Shown piece after piece: positions 33,705 to 42,610 of a stretch of 64,000 bases of DNA. Made by a program: the position numbers and the translations under genes. Source of the DNA: Sutcliffiella horikoshii DSM 8719. Lineage in GTDB: Bacteria; Bacillota; Bacilli; Bacillales; Bacillaceae_I. Every line of letters begins with the position of its first letter. The stretch's first letter is position 1. Location: NCBI GenBank assembly GCA_001648575.1, contig LQXN01000065.1, forward strand, positions 124,001-188,000, read 5' to 3'. Under the pieces are notes generated by a model, which was not told where the DNA came from, did no database searches, and saw only the letters and a program-made list of their open reading frames with translations.

Positions 33705-35171
33705 ATGAATTTTATCAAACGGGGATTGTTGAGCATCACAAGAAACAAAGGAAAGTCCATCATTTTGCTATTGGTCATTTTTGTGTTGGGCAACTTGATC
33801 TCAGGAGCAATTTCCATTCAACAAGCAACGGGGAATGTAGAGACAAGTATTAAAGAGAAATTGGGAGCTGCAACAACAGTCGAGCTTGATTATGAGGCAT
33901 TGAATGAAATGTCGGAAGAAGAAATGATGGAGTACGAGATTAAAAACTTGGATCTCGACCTGATCAAGAAAATCGGTGGGTTATCTTATGTAAAATACTA
34001 TGACTATAATACAAATACCTATTTAGGTTCAAAAACGCTTAAAAGTTACAGAGGAGAACATCAAGAAGATTTTGAAGAGCATGAAATGGATGATTCTTTC
34101 ATAAGTATGGATTTTAACATAAAAGGGATTAACTATGCACCTGTCCTTGATTTTGAAGAACAGAAATCAAAATTAATTGATGGACGTGTTTTTCAGACGG
34201 AAGAAATAGAGAATGGATCTTCAGTTGCCATTATTTCAAAAAAATTGGCTGAAAAAAATAGTCTTCAAATTGGTGATACGTTCGTATTAAATAGTGAAAT
34301 CTATGGTCCAAACAGTGACAAGCCCACTACTATTCGTGATGTTGTGTTGGAAGTAATAGGGTTCTTCGAGCCGCAAACGGTGAAGAAGGAAGAAGGATCG
34401 AACAAAGATCAAGGCATGTACGACTGGATGGATATGGATCTTCAAAATACCATATATGTACCAAATGAAGTGGTAATAGCTGAAAATAAAGCGCATATGG
34501 AAGAGTATATGAAGGATCCGGAATTTGCAGAGATGATGGAAAATGAAGAACAGTTCGAATACTATACTCCTATTTTTGTATTGAACAAACCGGAAGATAG
34601 TGCTTCATTTGAAGAAGAAGTAAAGCCATTGTTACCTGATTTGTATACAGTACGAAAAGCTAGTGATCAATATGAAAATATTGCTGCACCAATCCAATCC
34701 ATGTCTAAATTATCCAACTATGTATTGATTGCAGCAATCATCACAACCGTTTTGATTATCGGCCTTGTCGTCCTTCTATTCTTACGTGATCGCAAACGTG
34801 AATTAGGCATCTACTTATCATTAGGGGAACGTCGCGGACGCCTGGTTGGACAAATCATTTTAGAAGTAATGATCATTTCTCTTATCGGTATCACTTTGTC
34901 CTTATTCACTGGAAACTATTTGGCTCAAGGAATATCGGATACGATGATCAACACGGAAAAAGGTCAAAGTAACGATGATCATTGGATGTACCCAAATTCA
35001 GGTATTCACTCTAACTTGACGACAGATGACGTAATCGCATCGTATCAAGTGACACTGGATGCTTCCTTCATCTTTTTATTCTATGGTGTAGGTATTGCTA
35101 CGATTCTATTATCAACCATCCTACCGCTTATTTATATCATTCGATTGAATCCTAGAAAAATAATGATGTAA
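33705..35171 (+). CDS. FtsX/MacB-type ABC permease
   Basis: 488 residues: one N-terminal helix (about 15-38), a large outside domain (about 40-340, acidic), then three C-terminal helices carrying the FtsX domain (LIAAIITTVLIIGLVVLLFLRDRKRELGIYLSLGERRGRLV). This mechanotransmission-type layout senses or acts outside the membrane without itself transporting through a pore. I chose ATG 33705 with GAGGGGG. First gene of an operon with an ATPase and a PASTA protein. Confidence 0.8.
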   Translation: MNFIKRGLLSITRNKGKSIILLLVIFVLGNLISGAISIQQATGNVETSIKEKLGAATTVELDYEALNEMSEEEMMEYEIKNLDLDLIKKIGGLSYVKYYDYNTNTYLGSKTLKSYRGEHQEDFEEHEMDDSFISMDFNIKGINYAPVLDFEEQKSKLIDGRVFQTEEIENGSSVAIISKKLAEKNSLQIGDTFVLNSEIYGPNSDKPTTIRDVVLEVIGFFEPQTVKKEEGSNKDQGMYDWMDMDLQNTIYVPNEVVIAENKAHMEEYMKDPEFAEMMENEEQFEYYTPIFVLNKPEDSASFEEEVKPLLPDLYTVRKASDQYENIAAPIQSMSKLSNYVLIAAIITTVLIIGLVVLLFLRDRKRELGIYLSLGERRGRLVGQIILEVMIISLIGITLSLFTGNYLAQGISDTMINTEKGQSNDDHWMYPNSGIHSNLTTDDVIASYQVTLDASFIFLFYGVGIATILLSTILPLIYIIRLNPRKIMM

Positions 35172-35275
35172 ACAAGACAGGGATATATTAATAGATACCC
35201 TATTCAATGAAAGCTAAACATCGTATGTAACATTTTTTATATTTTGCAAACCTACAACCTGAAAGGTGATGAAAC

Positions 35276-35947
35276 ATGATATTAGAAGTGAAAGACTTGA
35301 ATTATTACTACCAAGATGGTGAAAATCGCCGTTTTATATTAAAAGATACAAATATTTCCTTTGATAAAGGAAAGTTTTATACCATCTTAGGACAATCCGG
35401 ATCTGGAAAGAGTACCTTTCTATCCCTTATAAGTGCCTTGGATACCCCTCAAAATGGATCTATCTTGTTTAATGGACAAGATATTAAAGGTATTGGTTAC
35501 GATCATTATCGACGCAATAATGTGGGAATCATTTTTCAAAACTATAATCTGATCCCTACCTTTACAGCAGTGGAAAATGTATTGATTCCGATGTCCATAA
35601 CAGAAAATCCGCTACCTGATGATAAAATGACTGTCGCATACAATCTATTAGATTATATCGGCATTGGGAAAAGTAAGGCGGATCGCAGGGTAAACCAACT
35701 TTCTGGTGGAGAACAGCAACGTGTCGCCATTGCAAGATCCTTAGCGACAAATGTGGAGTTAATCCTTGCTGATGAGCCAACAGGAAATCTGGACGAGGAA
35801 ATGGAACAAGAAATCATCGCTATTTTTAAGAAGTTAGCACACGAACATCAAAAGTGCGTCATCGTGGTAACCCATTCCCAAGAAGTTGCTCAACAATCTG
35901 ATAAAATCTTTCAACTGAAAAAGGGTGTCTTAGCTCCTTATGAGTGA
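35276..35947 (+). CDS. MacB/LolD-type ABC ATPase
   Basis: 223 residues. Walker [10 protein letters not shown] is at about 38-46, signature [15 protein letters not shown], Walker [13 protein letters not shown], switch His VVTHS. Typical of ATPases that work with FtsX-fold permeases. Its last 8 nt overlap the start of the PASTA gene (ATGAGTGA), so those two are translated together. Confidence 0.85.
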   Translation: MILEVKDLNYYYQDGENRRFILKDTNISFDKGKFYTILGQSGSGKSTFLSLISALDTPQNGSILFNGQDIKGIGYDHYRRNNVGIIFQNYNLIPTFTAVENVLIPMSITENPLPDDKMTVAYNLLDYIGIGKSKADRRVNQLSGGEQQRVAIARSLATNVELILADEPTGNLDEEMEQEIIAIFKKLAHEHQKCVIVVTHSQEVAQQSDKIFQLKKGVLAPYE

Positions 35948-37370
35948 TTTTTTATCCAAGTTTGGTAAAGATAATTATGATAAATTGGAGAATGAGCAAA
36001 AGAGTTCTGGGGAAAAGAATGAACCAAAAGCTGAAGAAAAGCAAGATGAGCCAATAGTTGAGTCGGCACCGTCAACTAGTAGTGATCCTGTAAACCAACC
36101 TGCACAAAGTAGATATTATTCTAATATAGCGCAACGGGATGCTGACAACGACAGGTCAGATGAAGAAGTAGAAGTGGACCCCGACTATAGGAGAAAAAAA
36201 CGTCGTAAGCAAGGGTTCATTATTGCTGGATCCGTCCTTGCTGCTATCTTACTCTTTTTCATTTACTATCAAATGGTCCATGTAAAGATGGAGGATTTCG
36301 TTGGTAAGCCTGTTTCCGAAGCTCGTACTTGGACTACGGACAACGACTTAGAAATGGAATTAACCCAAGAATATAGTACTGAGTATGAGGAAAATCAAAT
36401 TATCTCTCAAAGTGTTCCTGAAAAAGATAAAGTTCGCAAAGGAAAAAAGGTTCAATTTGTAAGCAGCAAAGGGGCAGACCCTGAAGATGTTATTCCACTT
36501 CCTGATTTTTCACAGATGTCTCAACCTGATATTGTAAGCTGGATTGAAGAAAATCATGCAAAGAATCTCAAAGTTGTGTATGAATTCAGTGAAACAATTA
36601 AGCAAGGTGAATTCATCCGTATGGAAATTAGAGATAGCAATATTACGGCTGAGGAATATAAACGAAAAGATAGTGCAGCTGTGTACCTGTCTAAAGGAGA
36701 AGAAGTGTTTGCAAAGGATATCACTGTCCCGGATTTTTCTAACAAACCAAAAGAAGAAGTGGAACAATGGGCCAAAACAAACATGATTGAAATGGAGTAT
36801 GAAGAAGAAGATTCAAACACCATTGAAGCTAATTTAATCATTAGTCAGAGTGTAAAAGCAGAGGAGAAAGTTGCCAAGAAGGATCAAATGAAGGTGAAAG
36901 TCTCCTTAGGAAAGGCAACTCTCGTACCGAATTTCGGAGAGCTCACACCAGATGAAGCGAGTGAACAAACTGGATTGACGTTGTCGGTAAAACAAAAATT
37001 CCACTCGGATGTATCATATGGGAAGCTCATTTCTCAATCCGTTGAAGCAGGGACGAAACTGATGGGTCAGGAAGAAACTGCCGTCAATGTGGTGTACTCT
37101 TTAGGACGCCCGTATTTAAGGGATTATCGCGGTCAGTTAGATGGAGATTTACCAAGGTTATTTTATGAAGATTACCATTCAAAGGGTGCCAATGTTAACT
37201 ACATTGTAAAATATGTCGACTCCCCAGAAGTAAAGGGTACGATTGTCGGGATGAGTGCATTCAATCAATTCATAAATATGACCTATACGGTTGAAGTGCA
37301 AGTCAGTAATAATGATTCTGTCTCGCCGATATCGGTACCAGTACCGGATGATATGGGAGAGGGAGAATAA
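35940..37370 (+). CDS. Single-pass membrane protein with PASTA repeats
   Basis: 476 residues. The first 90 residues are polar, charged and intracellular, ending in RRKKRRK. One helix (92-110) follows, then about four outside PASTA-like repeats, seen as the recurring VPDF...(ISQSVxxxxKVxKG)...VSLGK pattern (about 115-160, 165-250, 255-325, 325-385), and a non-PASTA end. PASTA repeats bind peptidoglycan or muropeptides in PrkC-type kinases, but there is no kinase domain here. Operon position suggests it recruits or gates the FtsX-type transporter at the cell wall. Confidence 0.8.
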   Translation: MSDFLSKFGKDNYDKLENEQKSSGEKNEPKAEEKQDEPIVESAPSTSSDPVNQPAQSRYYSNIAQRDADNDRSDEEVEVDPDYRRKKRRKQGFIIAGSVLAAILLFFIYYQMVHVKMEDFVGKPVSEARTWTTDNDLEMELTQEYSTEYEENQIISQSVPEKDKVRKGKKVQFVSSKGADPEDVIPLPDFSQMSQPDIVSWIEENHAKNLKVVYEFSETIKQGEFIRMEIRDSNITAEEYKRKDSAAVYLSKGEEVFAKDITVPDFSNKPKEEVEQWAKTNMIEMEYEEEDSNTIEANLIISQSVKAEEKVAKKDQMKVKVSLGKATLVPNFGELTPDEASEQTGLTLSVKQKFHSDVSYGKLISQSVEAGTKLMGQEETAVNVVYSLGRPYLRDYRGQLDGDLPRLFYEDYHSKGANVNYIVKYVDSPEVKGTIVGMSAFNQFINMTYTVEVQVSNNDSVSPISVPVPDDMGEGE

Positions 37371-37436
37371 GGGTAGGCTATTTTGATATGGCCGATTGCC
37401 CAGGGTGATAGGACCTTATTGTAAGAAACTAGAAAA

Positions 37437-37467
37437 GGCGCTTTCCTGAGATGGAAAGCGCCTTTTT
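37437..37467 (+). terminator. Terminator of the PASTA-ABC operon, left hairpin copy
   Basis: GGCGCTTTCC (37437-37446) and GGAAAGCGCC (37453-37462) with loop TGAGAT, then TTTTT. A near-identical hairpin occurs at 37672-37702 in the same orientation. Confidence 0.9.
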
Positions 37468-37469
37468 CT

Positions 37470-37667
37470 ACTGTTGATAGATGATAGGTTAGTTAGGTTA
37501 TCCGTATGAAAAGTTGATCTTCGTTACAGGCGCTTCGCTTTCCTGCGGGCGGTCCGTAAGCCTCCTCGGCTACGCCTGCGGGGTCTTACATGTCCCTTCC
37601 TCCCGCGGAAGTCTGCGCGCCTTTCACTACAATCAACAGGGGATTTATAAATACCTTTGTTTACACA
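37470..37667 (-). mobile_element. ~200-bp dispersed element, copy 3
   Basis: Reverse-orientation copy. End B reads ACTGTTGATAGA (37470-37481), the core is 37513-37637 and end A is CTTTGTTTACACA (37655-37667). It is bracketed by two directly repeated terminator hairpins, at 37437-37462 and 37672-37697. Confidence 0.8.
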
Positions 37668-37671
37668 ATTA

Positions 37672-37702
37672 GGGGCTTTCCTGAGATGGAAAGCCCCTTT
37701 TT
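37672..37702 (+). terminator. Right copy of the duplicated terminator
   Basis: GGGGCTTTCC (37672-37681) and GGAAAGCCCC (37688-37697) with the same TGAGAT loop as the hairpin at 37437, then TTTTT. A third partial copy (GGAAAGCCCTTTTT) is near 37718. Confidence 0.85.
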
Positions 37703-37794
37703 CCTATAGGTGGGTGGAAAGCCCTTTTTGTGAAACATTTTCAGCCTCTCAACCGTAATATAATTATAGAAATATGGGAGGGGGAACCAATATT

Positions 37795-37983
37795 ATGGAA
37801 ATAATCCCAATTTTACTTATCATCCCTATATTATATTTATTGAGTTATGTGATTTTGTTTTGGGTATTTGTTGATGCAATGGGAAAGCATTGAGCAAATA
37901 TCGGCTGTCTTTGGGGGCTCATCGTTTTTGTAACAGGACCATTAGGTTTGATTGCTTACTTAATCGTCCGAAACGCTGATTAA
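37795..37983 (+). pseudogene. Small PLDc_N-like membrane protein with in-frame TGA
   Basis: A strong GGGAGGGGG site precedes ATG 37795. The frame codes IIPILLIIPILYLLSYVILF, WVFVDAMGKH, then TGA (codon 33), then ANIGCLWGLIVFVTGPLGL, AYLIVRNAD and a TAA at 37981. Joined, it has the pattern of PLDc_N-type two-helix proteins (W-x-W-D-A ... GPxGLIxYLxxR). The TGA (perhaps from CGA) therefore breaks an otherwise intact gene. It ends 5 nt before the convergent MFS gene. Confidence 0.6.
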
Positions 37984-37987
37984 GGGG

Positions 37988-39187
37988 TCAGCTTGGCTGC
38001 CCCCTCAATGCTTCTTTCTGATCCAAATAATAACTCAGGAACGTAAGTAAACTAGCACAAACTGCAACAATTCCACCTACCCATGTAACATGGACGAGTC
38101 CTGCTTGGTGGTAGACGAGTCCTCCTAGAGCCGAACCGAACGCGATGCCGACATTGCTTGCGACTGGCATGAGCGAAGCGGCAAGTCCTGTTGCTTTTGG
38201 CTGATAGATTCCGGCAAGATCTATCAGGTAGAGTTGTGTAGATGTGGTCAAAAGGATGGCCATTAACGACATCAATCCAATGTTAACAAGTCCCAGCCCG
38301 AAATGGTTGGTAGTCCAAAATAGGCTTATCAGGACAACCGCCTGAATAAGGAACACAAATCGAAGGCGGCCGATTGCATTATGGCTGGCTATTTTACCTG
38401 CCAGAATATTGCTGAAAATCGAGATGAATCCATATATGAATAGAATCAAACTGATGGAATAGCTTGGTGCACCCATTCCTTTCAGAATCGGAACAAGGTA
38501 GGTGAACACGACATATGTTGCCCCGAATCCGAGAGCCGGAATGAAAAAGGCGATTAAGATTCTCGGATTGGTTAACAACGAGAACTGATCCCTGATCGAG
38601 CTTCGTACCTGACTGAGCTTGCTTGGCAGCACGAAATAAGATGCTATAAATGCCTGCACTCCCATAATAGTAGTCAGCAAGAACGTGGAGTTCCATCCAA
38701 ACCATGATGCCACCACTGTCCCGATCGGCACACCAATAACATTCGCAAGCGTAAAGCCTCCGAACACGAATGATATGGCAAGCCCTCGTTTTGCAGCAGG
38801 CATGGTTTCACTTGCCACTATCATGGCCAGGGAGATCAGAACCCCCGTCACAATAGCCGTCAATATCCGAAAAGCAAGTAGCATTGTGTAGGATGTGGAA
38901 AATGCGCACAAAGCATTGAAAATGATGAAAGCCCCTATTAAAAACAATATCCATTTACGCTTTGGAAAATGACTTGTTGCCGACATCACGATGGGTGTGG
39001 CGATGGCAAACGTTATAGCAAATGCAGAAACCAGCGTCCCTGCCTTAGCATTAGACATATCAAGGCTTGAAGATATTTCCGTCAAGATCCCGACGATAAC
39101 AAACTCACTTGTGCCAAGTACAAATGTTAATAATGAAAGAGTTAAGATGAGCAACCAATGTTGCCTCGTTAATTTCTCAGATTGCAT
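37988..39187 (-). CDS. MFS transporter, DHA1/AraJ-type
   Basis: 399 residues, 12 helices. The start (LILTLSLLTFVLGTSEFVIVGIL) and the motif GVPIGTVVASWFGWNSTFLL are those of AraJ/YdhP-type DHA1 pumps that export sugars, purines or drugs. Which substrate cannot be told. It is followed by the broken small gene on the opposite strand. Confidence 0.8.
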   Translation of the reverse strand: MQSEKLTRQHWLLILTLSLLTFVLGTSEFVIVGILTEISSSLDMSNAKAGTLVSAFAITFAIATPIVMSATSHFPKRKWILFLIGAFIIFNALCAFSTSYTMLLAFRILTAIVTGVLISLAMIVASETMPAAKRGLAISFVFGGFTLANVIGVPIGTVVASWFGWNSTFLLTTIMGVQAFIASYFVLPSKLSQVRSSIRDQFSLLTNPRILIAFFIPALGFGATYVVFTYLVPILKGMGAPSYSISLILFIYGFISIFSNILAGKIASHNAIGRLRFVFLIQAVVLISLFWTTNHFGLGLVNIGLMSLMAILLTTSTQLYLIDLAGIYQPKATGLAASLMPVASNVGIAFGSALGGLVYHQAGLVHVTWVGGIVAVCASLLTFLSYYLDQKEALRGQPS

Positions 39188-39360
39188 AAATACCTCTTTT
39201 CTAAGCTGAATAAAAGTAAGTCATTTGGTAGATGAACAACCTAAATATCATAACATATTGTGTGCTATTTAAAGAAATATTCTCGCGTTGGTAAAGAATT
39301 AAAGGGTTTAACCCCTTTAACGAGAATACCTTTTTAATGATGATTAAGGGAGTGTAGTGA

Positions 39361-39840
39361 ATGACAAATCTAAAAGAAGTGCTTGCCGATCAGCTGTTGG
39401 CCAATGCGAACGATACAAGTTGGTATGTTTCCTTAGAGGAAGCGCTGGAAGGCCTTAAAGAAGAGGCTGCTTTTTGGAAACCGAATGAGAATTCAAATAG
39501 TATTGCTGAGCTAGTCTGGCATCTTTTGTTTTGGAATAATGTTTGGCAAAAGCGTTATCGAGCCGATGATGTTAATGTCGTTCCATCCATAGGGGATAAT
39601 GAAGAAAGCTTCGTCATTCCGGAAGAATACAGTTTCGATCGCATGAAAACGGAACTGCTAGAAGGCCTGTTGGCTTGGCAGGATATTCTCTCAGAAGAAA
39701 AGCTTGATGGAGATGCCACTGGTTTTCCCGTGGATGCGAAGTGGTGGCATTTGATAAGCAATGCTACCACTCATAATGCTTATCACATCGGACAAATCCT
39801 CTACATTCGGAAACTGCAGGGAAGTTGGAGAAGTGTGTAA
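39361..39840 (+). CDS. DinB-family protein
   Basis: 159 residues, four-helix bundle. The three metal-binding histidines are visible: ELVWHLLFW (about 55) and TTHNAYHIGQILYIR (about 138-145). DinB/YfiT-like proteins include thiol transferases using bacillithiol. A TTAAAGG/CCTTTAA hairpin lies near 39299-39320 ahead of the gene and may be an operator or terminator. Confidence 0.8.
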   Translation: MTNLKEVLADQLLANANDTSWYVSLEEALEGLKEEAAFWKPNENSNSIAELVWHLLFWNNVWQKRYRADDVNVVPSIGDNEESFVIPEEYSFDRMKTELLEGLLAWQDILSEEKLDGDATGFPVDAKWWHLISNATTHNAYHIGQILYIRKLQGSWRSV

Positions 39841-39911
39841 GGTAAACGCCGTTTCAACAGAAAGGAAACTTTCCCCCATCTTTTCCGTATAAGTTAGGAG
39901 GGGGATTGCTT

Positions 39912-40334
39912 ATGTACTTTGCTTCTAGAAAAGATCTTTTTTATGCTGTGGTGATTTGGGGTTCTAGTATAGTGACTCTTTCACTTTATCTTCTCGGTCC
40001 GTCTGCACCTAAGACAGCGTTGCTTATGGTGGGTACAGTCGTCACTTTATTTATGTGGATTTGGTTCGGTACCGGTTACAGGCTGGAAGACGGGAAAATC
40101 CATGTGCGATGTGGACCGTTTCGCATGAAAGTTAAAATAGATGAGATCAAAAAAATTCAGAGAACGAGGAACCCATTCACAGCGCCAACTTTATCGATGG
40201 ATAGGTTGGATATTATGTATGGATTCTATAAAACAATCCAGATATCTCCTAAAAATGAGGAGGAATTTCTAAGGTTTCTGCTGCAGGAAAACCCACAAAT
40301 CGAGTGGGATGAGAAACAAAAAAGAACCCAATGA
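39912..40334 (+). CDS. PH-domain membrane protein (bPH_6 type)
   Basis: 140 residues: two helices (about 10-28, 34-52), then a small beta domain (TGYRLEDGKIHVRCGPFRMKVKIDEIKKIQRTRNPFTAPTLSMDRLDI) that matches the bacterial PH-like domain of Bacillus YyaB-type proteins. Function unknown. ATG 39912 follows GGAGGGG by 7 nt. Its stop lies inside the terminator stem. Confidence 0.7.
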   Translation: MYFASRKDLFYAVVIWGSSIVTLSLYLLGPSAPKTALLMVGTVVTLFMWIWFGTGYRLEDGKIHVRCGPFRMKVKIDEIKKIQRTRNPFTAPTLSMDRLDIMYGFYKTIQISPKNEEEFLRFLLQENPQIEWDEKQKRTQ

Positions 40335-40372
40335 AACGTCACGGAAGGAGACGTTTTATTGGGTTCTTCTTT
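40323..40372 (+). terminator. Intrinsic terminator overlapping a gene end
   Basis: AAGAACCCAATGAAACGTC and GACGTTTTATTGGGTTCTT form a long stem, followed by CTTTTT. The stop codon at 40332 lies in the left arm. Confidence 0.9.
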
Positions 40373-40565
40373 TTAGGCTACTTTCTCAAATAGTATAGCT
40401 AATCACTTGTGAGTAAGTCGGCAGTTGGACTTTTTACATTTTGAAAAAGAGTATGACAGTTAGGACGGGGGTGACTTATAAAGTCGTAATAGCATTAATT
40501 ATTCCCAAAATAGCCTTTGTATCGGGGTTATTTGTGAGCATCTTTTAATAATGAAAAAAAAGTAA

Positions 40566-40629
40566 TTGCACATTGTTAATAAGTGTGTATATAATGTGTA
40601 TATAAGATATATACAATATATACACACTT
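40566..40629 (+). promoter_or_regulatory. Promoter and palindromic operator of the GntR-ABC operon
   Basis: TTGCAC (40566-40571), 18-nt spacer, TATAAT (40590-40595). Over and after the -10 lie two nested inverted repeats: AAGTGTGTATATA (40581-40593) with TATATACACACTT (40617-40629), and TGTATAT with ATATACA (40597-40615). This fits a YtrA-type GntR operator (AGTGTATA...), so the operon likely represses itself. Confidence 0.75.
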
Positions 40630-40655
40630 TATCATTTCAAAGAAGAGGGATCGTT

Positions 40656-41027
40656 ATGAAATTAATTATTTCAAATAGTTCGAAGGAGCCGATTTATGAG
40701 CAGATTACGAACCAGATTAAGACAGCGATTCTAGCAGGGGAGCTGCAGGAGGGGATTGCATTACCTTCGATTCGACAGCTTGCCAAAGATTTGCAAATAA
40801 GTGTGATCACGACAAAGCGAGCATATGAGGAACTGGAAAAGGCTGGCTTCATTTACTCGATTGTAGGCAAAGGCTCATTTGTCGCCGAGCAGAATTTAGA
40901 GGTCATAAGAGAGAAGAAACTAAAGGTTATTGAAGAACAGCTGAGTGCGGTCATCACTAATAGCAAGGAAATAGGACTGACATTTGATGAACTGCAGGAG
41001 CTTTTGACGATACTGTATGAGGAGTGA
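40656..41027 (+). CDS. GntR-family regulator, YtrA/YhcF type
   Basis: 123 residues: winged-helix domain (about 8-75; PIYEQITNQIKTAILAGEL, LPSIRQLAKDLQISVITTKRAYEELEKAGFIYS) and a short helical dimerization tail rather than an effector domain, which defines the YtrA subgroup. It should repress its own ABC transporter operon through the palindromes just upstream. ATG 40656 follows GAGGGAT; the longer reading to 40566 would start inside the promoter. Confidence 0.85.
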   Translation: MKLIISNSSKEPIYEQITNQIKTAILAGELQEGIALPSIRQLAKDLQISVITTKRAYEELEKAGFIYSIVGKGSFVAEQNLEVIREKKLKVIEEQLSAVITNSKEIGLTFDELQELLTILYEE

Positions 41028-41032
41028 CGGGG

Positions 41033-41899
41033 ATGGAAAATGTAGTGGAATTAGAAAATGTGAGTAAGAAGTTCAGCGGTTTTTCGATAAACGACATGAA
41101 CCTGGAAGTGAAGAGGGGTTACGTTACAGGGTTCATAGGGGCAAATGGCGCAGGAAAATCGACAACCATTAAAATGATGATGAATCTACTGAGACCTGAT
41201 AGCGGAGAGGTTAAGCTGTTTGGCTTGGACTATAAAACGCATGAGAAGGAAATAAAGGAGCAAATAGGCTTTGTGTATGATGGGAATGTCTTTTATGAAG
41301 GCATGAACTTAAAGGATATCAAGCGCATTGTCGGACCAGCCTATAAAAAATGGGATGATATGTTGTTTTATCAATATGTAGAGAAATTTCAATTGCCATT
41401 GAATAAGCCGATCAAAACATTCTCAAAAGGGATGCAGATGAAAGCCTCCTTGGCTTTGGCTTTGTCACATGACGCCAAGCTGATCATCATGGATGAGCCG
41501 ACTGCTGGTTTGGATCCCATTTTTAGACGGGAACTGCTGGATTTATTACAAGAGCTTATGCTCGATGGGGAGCGGACTATTTTCTTCTCCACTCATATCA
41601 CGACCGACCTTACGCGGATAGCTGACTACATAGCTTTCATCCAAGATGGCAGACTGGTTTTCAATCAATCTATTCATGAGATTGAGGAGAACTATGCATT
41701 GGTCAAAGGCGGGAGGGAACTATTGGATCGTGATACGGAAAAGGCATTCATCAAAATACACCGTGCATCAACCGGATTTGAAGCGCTGACGAATGATGTG
41801 AAAGAGGTTAAAAAGATTTTTGGGGATTCAGTGGTCATTGAACGTCCATCTCTTGAAGATATTATGTATTACATGAAAGGGAGCGAAAGCTATGTTTAA
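41033..41899 (+). CDS. ABC transporter ATPase, YhcG/PmtA-like
   Basis: 288 residues. Walker A GANGAGKST is at about 37-45, the signature region reads FSKGMQMKASLALAL, Walker B LIIMDEPTAGLDP, switch STHITTD. Start at ATG 41033, 8 nt after GAGGAG, overlapping the regulator end. The GntR-ATPase-permease order is that of yhcFG and of the pmt peptide exporters, which export toxic peptides or give protection from them; the substrate here is unknown. Confidence 0.85.
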   Translation: MENVVELENVSKKFSGFSINDMNLEVKRGYVTGFIGANGAGKSTTIKMMMNLLRPDSGEVKLFGLDYKTHEKEIKEQIGFVYDGNVFYEGMNLKDIKRIVGPAYKKWDDMLFYQYVEKFQLPLNKPIKTFSKGMQMKASLALALSHDAKLIIMDEPTAGLDPIFRRELLDLLQELMLDGERTIFFSTHITTDLTRIADYIAFIQDGRLVFNQSIHEIEENYALVKGGRELLDRDTEKAFIKIHRASTGFEALTNDVKEVKKIFGDSVVIERPSLEDIMYYMKGSESYV

Positions 41900-42497
41900 T
41901 TTGATCAGGCGGGATGTTATTTTACAGAAGAAGCTCTTGCTGACATTTATACCGTTTGTTTTATTCTTCATCTATATGGGTTCAGATCCAGTGTTCATTT
42001 TTGTGGTGGCTAGCATCTTTATCCCTTATAATGCATATGCCTATGACGAAAAAGCAGAGGTGAATATACTATTAAACTCTTTGCCATACACAAGGAAAGA
42101 AATCATTGCTTCTCGTTATCTTGGAGCTCTTGTCTATATGGTGCTTTCAATCGGGGTCACAAGCTTTGCGTTATTCTTATTCGATAAGCCTTTTGGATTA
42201 ATGGATATCAGCATGGGAGTGGGCTTGTTCTTATTCTTTGCTGCCTGCACATTTCCATTGTTTTATATCCTCAAACCAGGACATATCACCACCTTCATCA
42301 TTATTACATTTATCGCGATGGGTGCATTTGGACCTAAGCTTGTTTCTTTTATGGCGGGACATTTAGCGGTAATAACTGATTTCATTTTCAGTATCTCGAC
42401 ATTTACGCTTTATTCGGTACTGACAATTATCATTTTGGTAGCCTATACAGCTTCTTGGGGATTTACAACGGCAATTTATGAGAAAAAAGTGTTTTGA
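41892..42497 (+). CDS. ABC-2-type permease
   Basis: 201 residues, six predicted helices, with the basic start MFNLIRRDVILQKK and YDEKAEVNILLNSLPYTRKEIIASRYLGAL, the family's coupling helix. It overlaps the ATPase gene by 8 nt. It forms the membrane part of the GntR-regulated exporter. Confidence 0.8.
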   Translation: MFNLIRRDVILQKKLLLTFIPFVLFFIYMGSDPVFIFVVASIFIPYNAYAYDEKAEVNILLNSLPYTRKEIIASRYLGALVYMVLSIGVTSFALFLFDKPFGLMDISMGVGLFLFFAACTFPLFYILKPGHITTFIIITFIAMGAFGPKLVSFMAGHLAVITDFIFSISTFTLYSVLTIIILVAYTASWGFTTAIYEKKVF

Positions 42498-42518
42498 GGT
42501 AAATAGGGGAAGGGAAAA

Positions 42519-42543
42519 GCCGAGAATGATAGGATTCTCGGCT
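42519..42543 (-). terminator. Hairpin between convergent genes
   Basis: AGCCGAGAAT and ATTCTCGGCT; only the minus-strand side is followed by T bases (TTTTCCC), so it suits the SDR gene better than the permease. Confidence 0.5.
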
Positions 42544-42610
42544 AAAACAGTTTGCATAGTGTGATTATCTTTAGAGTGGTACTTACGGGATGCCCGCTTG
42601 TGCTTATAGT

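Noticed and set aside
37891-37893. Selenocysteine at the in-frame TGA of the small membrane protein
   Set aside because: No selenoprotein family match, no evident SECIS hairpin just after the codon, and the family has a polar residue here; a nonsense mutation is simpler.
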